The notes beneath the pieces are model-generated. The model was not told the DNA's origin. It did not search any database and worked only from the letters and a program-made list of their open reading frames with translations. Shown here one piece after another: positions 1 to 6,247 of a DNA stretch of 12,193 nt (positions are counted from its first letter, which is position 1; each line of letters starts with the position of its first letter). The DNA lies in the NCBI GenBank assembly GCA_015257705.1, contig JABZJR010000015.1, forward strand, positions 1 through 12,193, given 5' to 3'. Both the position numbers and the translations under genes were made by a program. Source of the DNA: Nanosynbacter sp. Lineage in GTDB: Bacteria > Patescibacteriota > Saccharimonadia > Saccharimonadales > Saccharimonadaceae.

Positions 1-420
1 GTAAATAACAAGCGTGGCGAAACTGAGACGAGCTGGAAAGACACGCTGGCTATTGGCGCGGGGCAATGTTTGTCGCTCATTCCGGGAATTAGTCGTTCTG
101 GCGCAACAATTTCAGTCGGTCTGTTTCGTGGATTTGACCGCGTGTCGGTTACGAAATTGAGTTTCTTCTTGGGTATTCCAGCACTAGTTGCGGCGGGGCT
201 GTTGGAAGTCGCTACCAAATATAAACACATTTCTGGCGGCGTTGGCTGGACTCCAACTATAATCGCCACGGTAATTTCATTCGGTGTTGGCTATTTGGCT
301 GTGTCGTGGTTATTGAAGTTTATTCAGAGCAATAATTTTCGACCGTTTATAATTTATCGATTTGTCCTGGGTTTATTGTTGTTGGTTATGCTTGGTTTGG
401 GTGTGGTTTCTCACGTTTAG
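1..420 (+). CDS. uppP: Undecaprenyl-diphosphate phosphatase UppP/BacA, C-terminal part (5' end outside window)
   Basis: The reading frame is open from the first base to a TAG at 418-420, giving about 139 C-terminal residues; the true start lies upstream of the window. The family dephosphorylates undecaprenyl diphosphate in the membrane so that the lipid carrier can be reused for peptidoglycan and other wall polymers. The diagnostic motif PGISRSGAT (family consensus PGxSRSG, active-site loop with Ser and Arg) is at about residues 26-34 of the visible part. It is followed by hydrophobic segments rich in Leu, Val and Gly (for example LSFFLGIPALVAAGLLEV), as expected for this polytopic protein. 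The other signature, the N-terminal Glu-rich motif, would be upstream and cannot be checked. It fits functionally with murD and ftsE further along. The family call is secure; the symbol uppP (bacA) follows from it. Confidence 0.95.
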   Translation, partial: VNNKRGETETSWKDTLAIGAGQCLSLIPGISRSGATISVGLFRGFDRVSVTKLSFFLGIPALVAAGLLEVATKYKHISGGVGWTPTIIATVISFGVGYLAVSWLLKFIQSNNFRPFIIYRFVLGLLLLVMLGLGVVSHV

Positions 421-452
421 TAGAAAATTGTGAATAAAGAGTAAAAAATAGC

Positions 453-481
453 TTGATTTTTAAATTAAATGCGTGTAGAAT
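453..481 (+). promoter_or_regulatory. Sigma-70-type promoter of the collagen-like gene
   Basis: A -35 hexamer TTGATT (453-458) and a -10 hexamer TAGAAT (476-481) are separated by exactly 17 bases. The predicted start of transcription is near 488, leaving a leader of about 38 bases before the ATG at 526. This shows the gene is transcribed separately from uppP. Confidence 0.65.
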
Positions 482-525
482 GATAAAGCATAAGTAGTTA
501 AAAAACGATTTGGGGGTTGTTTTTG

Positions 526-1743
526 ATGGAAGAAACAAACAATAGGAAACCGGCATCAAAGGCATTTGTCTTGAGTCTGTTTACTATAACAATAATATTA
601 ATATTGCTACTATTTTTTATCTTTTGTAAGATGATGCCACGTGGCGGTTTTGACATAGATTCTATATCTGTTCGTCAGGACTCAGGCGAGATTCAGTATC
701 AATATTCAGGTGGCGATTGGAAGAAAATCATATCTCTTGATGAACTTCGCGGCAAAGACGGTCGTAGTATTGAAGTCCAAAAAGGCTCTTTGTATATTCA
801 GTGGCGATACACTGGCGACTCAGAATGGAAGAATGTTATAGCATATTCTGACCTACTTAAGGGCCAGAATGGTCAAGACGGCAAGGATGGTAAGGATGGT
901 AAGGACGGTCGAAACGGTATTAACGGCCAGAATGGCCAAAACGGCAAGGATGGTAAAGACGGCCGCAATGGAGTTAATGGTGCTACAGGAGCTAGAGGAG
1001 CCACGGGAGCTACCGGTGCGACTGGTGCTACAGGGGCAGCTGGCCAAAATGCTACAATTTCTGCAACTAATAGTACTCAGCCTTGCTCGACTGGATTGAC
1101 TATTACCGGAAATGGTACGAGTAACCTAGGTTTACAATTTACAGGTAAGAATCTTCCTGCGGGTGGTAAAACAAATCAAGTACTTGGTAAGAAAACTGAT
1201 AATGACTGTGACGTAGAATGGAAAGATACGTACGAAATTCGCGGAACTGGTATGCCTGAGGGTAATGTTAAGGCTAGTGTTGGTACGTACTATACCGATA
1301 CAGCTGCTACAAACGGTGCCATTCGCTGGATTAAAGCTAGTGGTAGTGATAAAACAGGCTGGAAGGTTGTGTACGGCGACACTGGCTGGAGGAGCGTTCC
1401 TCAGATTCTCTCAACATCCATGAAAGCCAGCGTAGTCAAGGTTCGACGAATTAACAATACTGTTTATCTGTACGCAGCTCTTACGGGCTGGGGGTATAGC
1501 TGGAACGGCGGCGGAGCTCCATTGCCGTCTGGATTACACCCTGGCGATCAAATGCAAGGTCCTTCCGCTGGTCGATACGGTAATTCGTACTTGACTTGGA
1601 TAGTTCAAACTACTGGACAGATTCAAGCTGAAGCAGCTAGCGCTCAGAATCCAACACCAACACTCCCTCCGATCGTTAGTGTATCTTATATTCCAGACGA
1701 CAACGTTCCATGGCCAACGACGTTACCTGGCACAGCTATGTAA
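526..1743 (+). CDS. Membrane-anchored collagen-like surface fibre with phage-tail-like C-terminal head
   Basis: 405 residues from ATG 526; GGGGG at 512-516 serves as ribosome binding site, and a TTG at 517 in the same frame is too close to it to be the start. Residues 1-12 are short and basic (R7, K8, K12). Residues 13-34 form one strongly hydrophobic helix with no cleavage site, so the protein is probably a type II membrane protein with its C-terminus outside. Residues 45-79 and 81-115 are two copies of a stalk module (IQYQY..W.K.I...L.G / IQWRY..W.N.I...L.G). Residues 113-175 are 21 uninterrupted Gly-X-Y triplets with no proline: GKD/GQN/GRN first, then GAT/GAR. Residues 209-232 (LPAGGKTNQVL...DVEW) and 239-292 (GTGMPEG...YTDTAATNGAIRWIK...GWKVVYGDTGWRSV) resemble linkers and heads of actinophage minor tail proteins; then VVKVRRINNTVYLY follows. 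Two cysteines (187, 228) flank the first of these. It probably trimerises and sits on the cell surface. Whether it binds a host cell is inference. Codons ATA and AGA are commoner than in the neighbours. Confidence 0.88.
   Translation: MEETNNRKPASKAFVLSLFTITIILILLLFFIFCKMMPRGGFDIDSISVRQDSGEIQYQYSGGDWKKIISLDELRGKDGRSIEVQKGSLYIQWRYTGDSEWKNVIAYSDLLKGQNGQDGKDGKDGKDGRNGINGQNGQNGKDGKDGRNGVNGATGARGATGATGATGATGAAGQNATISATNSTQPCSTGLTITGNGTSNLGLQFTGKNLPAGGKTNQVLGKKTDNDCDVEWKDTYEIRGTGMPEGNVKASVGTYYTDTAATNGAIRWIKASGSDKTGWKVVYGDTGWRSVPQILSTSMKASVVKVRRINNTVYLYAALTGWGYSWNGGGAPLPSGLHPGDQMQGPSAGRYGNSYLTWIVQTTGQIQAEAASAQNPTPTLPPIVSVSYIPDDNVPWPTTLPGTAM
862..956 (+). repeat. Imperfect 63-bp direct repeat inside the collagen-like region
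   Basis: Bases 862-893 and 925-956 are identical at 30 of 32 positions; both begin GGCCAGAATGG. The offset is 63 bases, which is 21 codons or seven Gly-X-Y triplets, so copy-number change would keep the reading frame and alter the stalk length. The stretch between consists of near-identical 9-bp GKD units. Confidence 0.85.
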
Positions 1744-1764
1744 GTAAATCATTTACACTTATCT

Positions 1765-1800
1765 AAAAAGCCCCGTCTGTTAAATCTGGCGGGGTTTATT
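1765..1800 (+). terminator. Intrinsic terminator after the collagen-like gene
   Basis: CCCCGTC (1771-1777) pairs with GGCGGGG (1788-1794), seven pairs including one G-U, around a 10-base loop, followed by TTTATTTAT. An A-run precedes the stem. It lies between the collagen-like gene and serS, so the former is a single-gene transcription unit. Confidence 0.75.
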
Positions 1801-1827
1801 TATATATAGCCTGTGTTGTTATATAAT
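1799..1827 (+). promoter_or_regulatory. Promoter of serS, predicted leaderless
   Basis: A perfect TATAAT (1822-1827) has a weak -35 TTTATA (1799-1804) at 17-base spacing, partly overlapping the tail of the preceding terminator. Only six bases separate the -10 box from the ATG at 1834, so transcription should begin at or within a base or two of the start codon. Confidence 0.7.
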
Positions 1828-1833
1828 TGATAC

Positions 1834-3075
1834 ATGTTAGACATCAAGTTCATCCGAGAAAATGCCGATTTGGTGCAAAAGTCGGCAAACGATAAAGGCT
1901 ATAAAGTTGATATTGCGGCATTGTTGCAATTAGACGATGAGCGTCGCGATTTGCAGAAGCAGGTTGAAGCGCTACGCGAACAACGCAATGTTATTTCAGC
2001 GAAGATGAAGGGCGGCCGACCGGATCAAGAACTGATTGATCAGGGCAAGCAATTGAAAGTTGAGCTAGCAGAACGTGAGAGCTATTTGAAATCGACCGAG
2101 GAAAAAGTTGCGGCAATTCTTAAAAACGTCCCGAACATCACTTTTGACGACGTGCCTCTGGGTGGCGAAGAAGATTCTGTTGAGGTAAAAGTTTATGGCG
2201 ATTGTAAAACTGGTGCAAAAGACCATTTGGATTACGCCGTAAGTCGCGGCTGGGTGGACTTTGAGCGCGGCGCTAAGGTGGCTGGTGCGAAGTTTTATTA
2301 TTTGAAGGGCGATTTGGCTTTGCTGGAAAATGCCGTAACTCAATTTGCCTTGGATTACGTAACAAAGCAGGGCTTCACATTTATGACCGTGCCGCATATG
2401 GTCAATTTGCGAACAGCTGAGGGCGCAGGTTTTACTCCGAAGGGCGAAGGTAGCAATGAATATGTAGTTGACGGCGAAGATTTGACGCTAATTGGTACGG
2501 CGGAAATGCCATTAACCGGCTATCACGCGGATGAGATTTTGGACGAAAAAGATTTGCCATTGTTATACGCTGGGTATAGTCCTTGCTATCGAAAAGAGGC
2601 GGGAACATACGGCAAGCACACGCGTGGTCTGTTCCGAGTTCACCAATTTAATAAATTGGAAATGTACGCGTTTTGTTTGCCTGAGCAATCTAAAGAGATT
2701 CATGAGAAAATTCTTAGCGTTGAAGAGGCACTTTGGCAGCAAATTGGGATTTCTTATCACGTGGTTAATATTGCGGCGGGCGATCTGGGTGCGCCGGCTG
2801 CAAAGAAGTACGACATTGAATATTGGTCGCCAGTTGATCAAACTTACCGTGAACTGACGAGTTGTTCGAATTGTACTGATTATCAAGCTCGTGGTTTGAA
2901 CATTCGAGTTCGCCGAGAAAATGGCGCAATTGAATCTGTTCACACATTGAATGGAACTGCGGTGTCGCTAGCTCGCTCATTGGTGGTGATTTTGGAGAAT
3001 TTCCAGAATCCAGATGGAACTTTGACCGTCCCTGAAGTACTTCGTCCATATATGAATGGTCGTGACGTGATATAA
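1834..3075 (+). CDS. serS: Seryl-tRNA synthetase
   Basis: 413 residues, usual length for the bacterial class II enzyme that attaches serine to tRNA-Ser in the cytoplasm. Residues 1-100 form the charged N-terminal tRNA-binding coiled coil (repeated heptads rich in E, K, R and L, e.g. LDDERRDLQKQVEALREQR at about 33-51). The catalytic core shows the serine-pocket motif GTAEMPL (221-227), motif 2 from YRKEAG (252-257) to GLFRVHQFNKLEMY (265-278) with its ATP-binding Arg, the family signature LTSCSNCTDYQARG (341-354), and motif 3 around NGTAVSLARSLVVILENFQ (373-391). The start is the only ATG matching the family N-terminus MLDIKFIREN; there is no upstream ribosome binding site because the -10 box lies six bases away. 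No internal anomaly seen. The hpf -10 box overlaps its stop codon. Confidence 0.98.
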   Translation: MLDIKFIRENADLVQKSANDKGYKVDIAALLQLDDERRDLQKQVEALREQRNVISAKMKGGRPDQELIDQGKQLKVELAERESYLKSTEEKVAAILKNVPNITFDDVPLGGEEDSVEVKVYGDCKTGAKDHLDYAVSRGWVDFERGAKVAGAKFYYLKGDLALLENAVTQFALDYVTKQGFTFMTVPHMVNLRTAEGAGFTPKGEGSNEYVVDGEDLTLIGTAEMPLTGYHADEILDEKDLPLLYAGYSPCYRKEAGTYGKHTRGLFRVHQFNKLEMYAFCLPEQSKEIHEKILSVEEALWQQIGISYHVVNIAAGDLGAPAAKKYDIEYWSPVDQTYRELTSCSNCTDYQARGLNIRVRRENGAIESVHTLNGTAVSLARSLVVILENFQNPDGTLTVPEVLRPYMNGRDVI

Positions 3076-3076
3076 T
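3068..3076 (+). promoter_or_regulatory. Extended -10 promoter for hpf, overlapping the serS stop codon
   Basis: TGATATAAT is an extended -10 element (TGn plus perfect TATAAT at 3071-3076) that overlaps the serS stop TAA at 3073-3075. No good -35 box is visible. The predicted leader is about 22 bases and contains the hpf ribosome binding site, so hpf may be expressed both from here and by readthrough from serS. Confidence 0.55.
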
Positions 3077-3094
3077 AAGAGCGTATTAGTTAGT

Positions 3095-3100
3095 AGGAGG
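3095..3100 (+). promoter_or_regulatory. Strong ribosome binding site of hpf
   Basis: A full AGGAGG lies four bases before the ATG at 3105. It is the only perfect Shine-Dalgarno sequence seen in this window, and shows that the organism keeps a normal anti-Shine-Dalgarno end on its 16S rRNA even though many genes here lack such a site. Confidence 0.85.
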
Positions 3101-3104
3101 AAAA

Positions 3105-3476
3105 ATGATTAAGGATATTACAATTACTGGCGTTAAGTATGAGCTGAACGCCACAACAAAAAAATATGTTGAAAGGAAAATTGGTTCGTTGGGAAAATAC
3201 TTGCCGCGCCACGCGCGAAAAAGTGCATCTGCAGACGTTAAGATTAGGCAGATTGACAATCCTGGCGGCAACAAGTACGAGGTTGAAGTTATCATCAATG
3301 TGCCAGATAAGAAAATTGTAGCTAAGGATTCAACCATGAACGTTTTGGCTGCGGTGGATATCGTTGAAGCTAGGTTGAATGGTCAAGTTCGTAAGTATAA
3401 AGACGATGTACTGGCTCACGTTGGCGGAAGTCGCGGAATTTTGGCGAAGCTAAAGCAAACTTTCGGTCGAAAATAA
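3105..3476 (+). CDS. hpf: Ribosome hibernation promoting factor (HPF/RaiA family, short form)
   Basis: 123 residues. The family binds the 30S decoding centre and inactivates ribosomes when growth slows. The sequence has the expected beta-alpha-beta-beta-beta-alpha layout: ITITGVKYELN (5-15), a basic first helix ATTKKYVERKIGSLGKYLP (16-34), central strands ADVKIRQID and KYEVEVIINVPDKKIVAKD, then the second helix NVLAAVDIVEARLNGQVRKYKDD. The C-terminus ends in a short basic tail (LAKLKQTFGRK) and lacks the dimerisation domain of long HPF (about 180-190 residues), so it is a short-form protein. Expression should be good: AGGAGG four bases before the ATG, an extended -10 promoter, and a strong terminator directly behind the gene. 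Whether it acts as HPF or as YfiA/RaiA cannot be told from sequence alone. Confidence 0.93.
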   Translation: MIKDITITGVKYELNATTKKYVERKIGSLGKYLPRHARKSASADVKIRQIDNPGGNKYEVEVIINVPDKKIVAKDSTMNVLAAVDIVEARLNGQVRKYKDDVLAHVGGSRGILAKLKQTFGRK

Positions 3477-3496
3477 TTGATAGATTAAAATAGCAG

Positions 3497-3529
3497 AAAA
3501 GCGTTCAGATTCTGGGCGCTTTTTCTTTT
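3497..3529 (+). terminator. Strong intrinsic terminator after hpf
   Basis: A 12-pair stem forms between 3497-3508 (AAAAGCGTTCAG) and 3512-3523 (CTGGGCGCTTTT), with two G-U pairs and a three-base ATT loop, running into TTTTTCTTTT. It ends the serS-hpf unit just before the secA promoter. The A-run on the left also gives a usable hairpin in the opposite direction, though no gene there needs it. Confidence 0.9.
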
Positions 3530-3554
3530 CAAATTGCCCGAAAAAAGTTATAAT
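3526..3554 (+). promoter_or_regulatory. Promoter of the secA-M16 peptidase unit
   Basis: Perfect TATAAT (3549-3554) with TTTTCA (3526-3531) 17 bases upstream; the -35 overlaps the hpf terminator U-tract. The same TTTTCA hexamer serves as -35 of hpt. The predicted leader to the ATG at 3602 is about 41 bases, and a GAGGGAG at 3584-3590 fits as ribosome binding site. Confidence 0.65.
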
Positions 3555-3601
3555 AAAAGAAGTTTTTGAAAATGCCTGAAAGTGAGGGAGTTTTAAGGTT
3601 T

Positions 3602-6232
3602 ATGGCAATTACACAACAAAAAGCGCTGAGTAAGATTTTTGGCGATCCACAGAAGAAGATTTTGAAACGATTGCGTAAGCAAGTTGACGTTATTAACGGT
3701 CTGAATGACAAATATGAAAAAATGTCCGATAAGGAGCTTCGTGCGCAGACTGATGAGCTGAAAAAGCGCTTGTCGAAGAAGAATGTGACGCTTGATACGA
3801 TTTTGCCAGATGCGTTTGCCGTGGCAAGGGAAGCTGCTAAGCGTGTAATTGGCGAGCGTCCGTATGACGTGCAGTTGATTGGCGGTATGGTTCTTCATGA
3901 GGGCAACGTTGCCGAGATGAAAACTGGTGAAGGTAAGACTCTTGTGGCGACATTGCCGACTTACTTGAATGCTTTGGAGGGCAAGGGCGTTCACGTGGTG
4001 ACGGTTAACGACTATTTGGCTCAGCGTGACGCCGGCTGGATGGGTCAGGTGTATGATTTTCTGGGCTTGACCACCGGTGTGATTATTAACGAAGCGTCAT
4101 TTGTTTATGATAAAGATTATGACAATGAGCATCACGACGACCCTCGAATGCGCAAGCTTCGCCCAGTTTCACGTAAAGAAGCTTACGCTGCGGACATTAC
4201 GTACGGCACGAATAACGAGTTTGGCTTTGACTATTTGCGCGACAATATGGTTAACGACGTTGATCTGCTCAGGCAGCGTGAATTGAACTTTGCGATCGTT
4301 GACGAGGTCGACTCAATTTTGATCGACGAAGCTCGTACGCCACTTATTATCTCCGCTCCAGCGGCTGAAAATCCTGACAATTATTACACATTTGCTAAAA
4401 TCGCCGCAAAGTTGGTTCCAGAAGATTACGTTTTGGATGAGAAGCGCCGAAGTGTTGCCTTGACTGATGAAGGTGTTGAAAAGGTCCAGAAATTGTTGGG
4501 AATAAAAAACTTGTACACACCAGATCACGTGCGCAGTGTTTATCACATGGACCAAGCATTAAGGGCGCAGACATTGTTTAAGCGCGACAAGGATTACGTT
4601 GTAACCAACGACGGTGAAGTGATTATTGTTGACGAGCACACTGGTCGTTTGATGCAGGGTCGCCGCTACAACGAAGGCTTGCATCAGGCAATTGAAGCAA
4701 AAGAAGGCGTTCCTGTGCTGGAAGAGAGTATGACCTTGGCGACAATTTCATTCCAGAATTATTTCCGTTTGTACAATAAATTGAGCGGTATGACCGGTAC
4801 GGCATTTACCGAAGCTGAGGAGTTTCAGCAAATTTATTCACTTGATGTTATCCAAATTCCACCGAACAAACCAGTTATTCGCGAGGATAAGGAAGACTTG
4901 ATCTTCAAGACTGAAAAAGCCAAGCTTAAAGCTGTTGCTGAGGCGATTAAGGATTACCACAAGCAAGGTCGTCCTGTTTTGGTTGGTTCTGGCTCTATTG
5001 AAAAGAATGAGCAAATTGCTAAATATTTGGAAAAAGAAGGCATTAAATTTGAGATTCTGAACGCCAAGAACAATGAGCGTGAGGCTGCGATTGTGGCGAA
5101 AGCTGGCGAAAAGGGTGCGATTACTTTGGCTACAAATATTGCTGGTCGTGGTACCGACATTAAGCTTGGCGAGGGTGTCAAGGAATTGGGCGGACTAGTT
5201 GTTATTGGTTCAGAGCGACACGAATCACGCCGAATTGACAATCAGTTGCGCGGTCGTGGCGGACGTCAGGGCGATCCAGGCGAGACTCAGTTTTACGTTT
5301 CGACCGAAGATGATTTGATGCGAATTTTCCAGGGTGAGCGAATTGCATCGTTGATGGACAGGCTGGGCGTTGATGATGATACACCAATCAGAACTCGCGC
5401 CGTATCGAAAACGTTGGAAGCAGCACAGAAACGAGTTGAAGGCTACAACTTTGATACGCGCAAAAATGTTGTTCAATATGACAATGTGATTAACCGTCAT
5501 CGTCGCGTTGTTTATGTCATGCGACGCAGGATTTTGGAAGGCGATAATATTAAGCCAGAAATTGAGCGATTATTGCGAGCTAAAGTTCACGAATTGACAA
5601 CTCTTCCATCAAAGAATAATCCAAAGTTCGTCGAGGATTTCTCGGTTATTTTTCCAGTTGATAAGGAAAGAATTGAAAAGGTTGGTAAGGAAAAGAAAGA
5701 TCGTTTGCGCTATGAGAAGGCGCTGGAGCTGGCTGAAGAAGCTTACGCGGAGAAAGAGCGTGAGATTGGCGCCGATGATTTGCGTGGAGTTGAGCGCGAA
5801 GTTTACATGGCGGTGTTGGATACATTGTGGATGCAACATTTGGAGAATATGCAACATTTGCGTGAGGGAATTCACTGGCGAAGTGTTGGGCAGCGCGATC
5901 CTTTGGTGGAATATCGATCAGAATCTCAGAAGTTGTTTGAGAGTTTACAGGCTAATCTCCGCGATGAAGTTTTGGCAACGATATTTAATATTCATAAAGC
6001 CGACGCTACAGTCCGTCAATCTCAAGACGACGAATATGACACTGAATTAACTAGGCTGGCGGAAAATGCCGTTGAGCGTGGCGTAAATGAAATTGGTTCG
6101 GGCGAGGAAAATCGCGACGATGATTTCTCTGTGAAAAAGGGCAAGACCAGCGCGGAATCAAATCGTGCGAAGAATCAAGCTCGAAAGAAGAAAAAGGCTC
6201 AGCGACAGAACCGCAAGAAAAATCGTAAATAA
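3602..6232 (+). CDS. secA: Preprotein translocase ATPase SecA
   Basis: 876 residues from ATG 3602. This start is preferred over in-frame TTG 3566 and ATG 3572 because GAGGGAG lies 11 bases upstream and the product then opens like other SecA proteins (MAITQQKALSKIFGDPQKK). SecA drives secretory proteins through SecYEG by ATP hydrolysis at the inner face of the membrane. Visible motifs: Walker A MKTGEGKT (106-113), DYLAQRDAGWMG (137-148), TYGTNNEFGFDYLRDNM (200-216), DEVD (234-237), IDEARTPLIISAP (241-253), SGMTGTAFTEAEEF (395-408), then TNIAGRGTDIKLG and RGRGGRQGDPGETQFY in the second nucleotide-binding fold, and the C-terminal LDTLWMQHLENMQHLREGI. Oddities: an acidic/basic insert of about 24 residues (roughly 166-190, FVYDKDYDNEHHDDPRMRK onward) before the helicase segment, and a C-terminus that ends in a Lys/Arg/Asn/Gln tail (about 843-876) without the usual Cys-Cys-His zinc motif that binds SecB and lipids. 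Both traits fit CPR SecA proteins as I know them. Confidence 0.98.
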   Translation: MAITQQKALSKIFGDPQKKILKRLRKQVDVINGLNDKYEKMSDKELRAQTDELKKRLSKKNVTLDTILPDAFAVAREAAKRVIGERPYDVQLIGGMVLHEGNVAEMKTGEGKTLVATLPTYLNALEGKGVHVVTVNDYLAQRDAGWMGQVYDFLGLTTGVIINEASFVYDKDYDNEHHDDPRMRKLRPVSRKEAYAADITYGTNNEFGFDYLRDNMVNDVDLLRQRELNFAIVDEVDSILIDEARTPLIISAPAAENPDNYYTFAKIAAKLVPEDYVLDEKRRSVALTDEGVEKVQKLLGIKNLYTPDHVRSVYHMDQALRAQTLFKRDKDYVVTNDGEVIIVDEHTGRLMQGRRYNEGLHQAIEAKEGVPVLEESMTLATISFQNYFRLYNKLSGMTGTAFTEAEEFQQIYSLDVIQIPPNKPVIREDKEDLIFKTEKAKLKAVAEAIKDYHKQGRPVLVGSGSIEKNEQIAKYLEKEGIKFEILNAKNNEREAAIVAKAGEKGAITLATNIAGRGTDIKLGEGVKELGGLVVIGSERHESRRIDNQLRGRGGRQGDPGETQFYVSTEDDLMRIFQGERIASLMDRLGVDDDTPIRTRAVSKTLEAAQKRVEGYNFDTRKNVVQYDNVINRHRRVVYVMRRRILEGDNIKPEIERLLRAKVHELTTLPSKNNPKFVEDFSVIFPVDKERIEKVGKEKKDRLRYEKALELAEEAYAEKEREIGADDLRGVEREVYMAVLDTLWMQHLENMQHLREGIHWRSVGQRDPLVEYRSESQKLFESLQANLRDEVLATIFNIHKADATVRQSQDDEYDTELTRLAENAVERGVNEIGSGEENRDDDFSVKKGKTSAESNRAKNQARKKKKAQRQNRKKNRK

Positions 6233-6247
6233 TCAGAGAATTAGGTA

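Noticed and set aside
444..461. AAAAAT...ATTTTT hairpin after uppP as a terminator
   Set aside because: Six A-T pairs only, without G-C pairs, and it overlaps the -35 box of the next gene; too weak to call.
853..1047. Open frames on the minus strand and in another plus frame over the Gly-X-Y region
   Set aside because: They are by-products of the repetitive Gly-X-Y codons; low-complexity translations, no start signals, and they lie inside a convincing gene.
1726..1740. LPGTAM at the C-terminus of the collagen-like protein as a sortase motif
   Set aside because: It is the last six residues; a sortase signal needs a hydrophobic segment and basic tail behind it, and the protein already has an N-terminal membrane anchor.
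1744..1756. Palindrome GTAAATCATTTAC after the collagen-like gene
   Set aside because: Arms meet with a single central base, so no hairpin loop is possible, and a lone AT-rich palindrome behind a stop codon is not evidence of a binding site.
3566..3601. Earlier starts for secA at TTG 3566 or ATG 3572
   Set aside because: They would leave only a few bases of leader without a good ribosome binding site, and would add 10-12 residues not expected in SecA; the site GAGGGAG fits the ATG at 3602.
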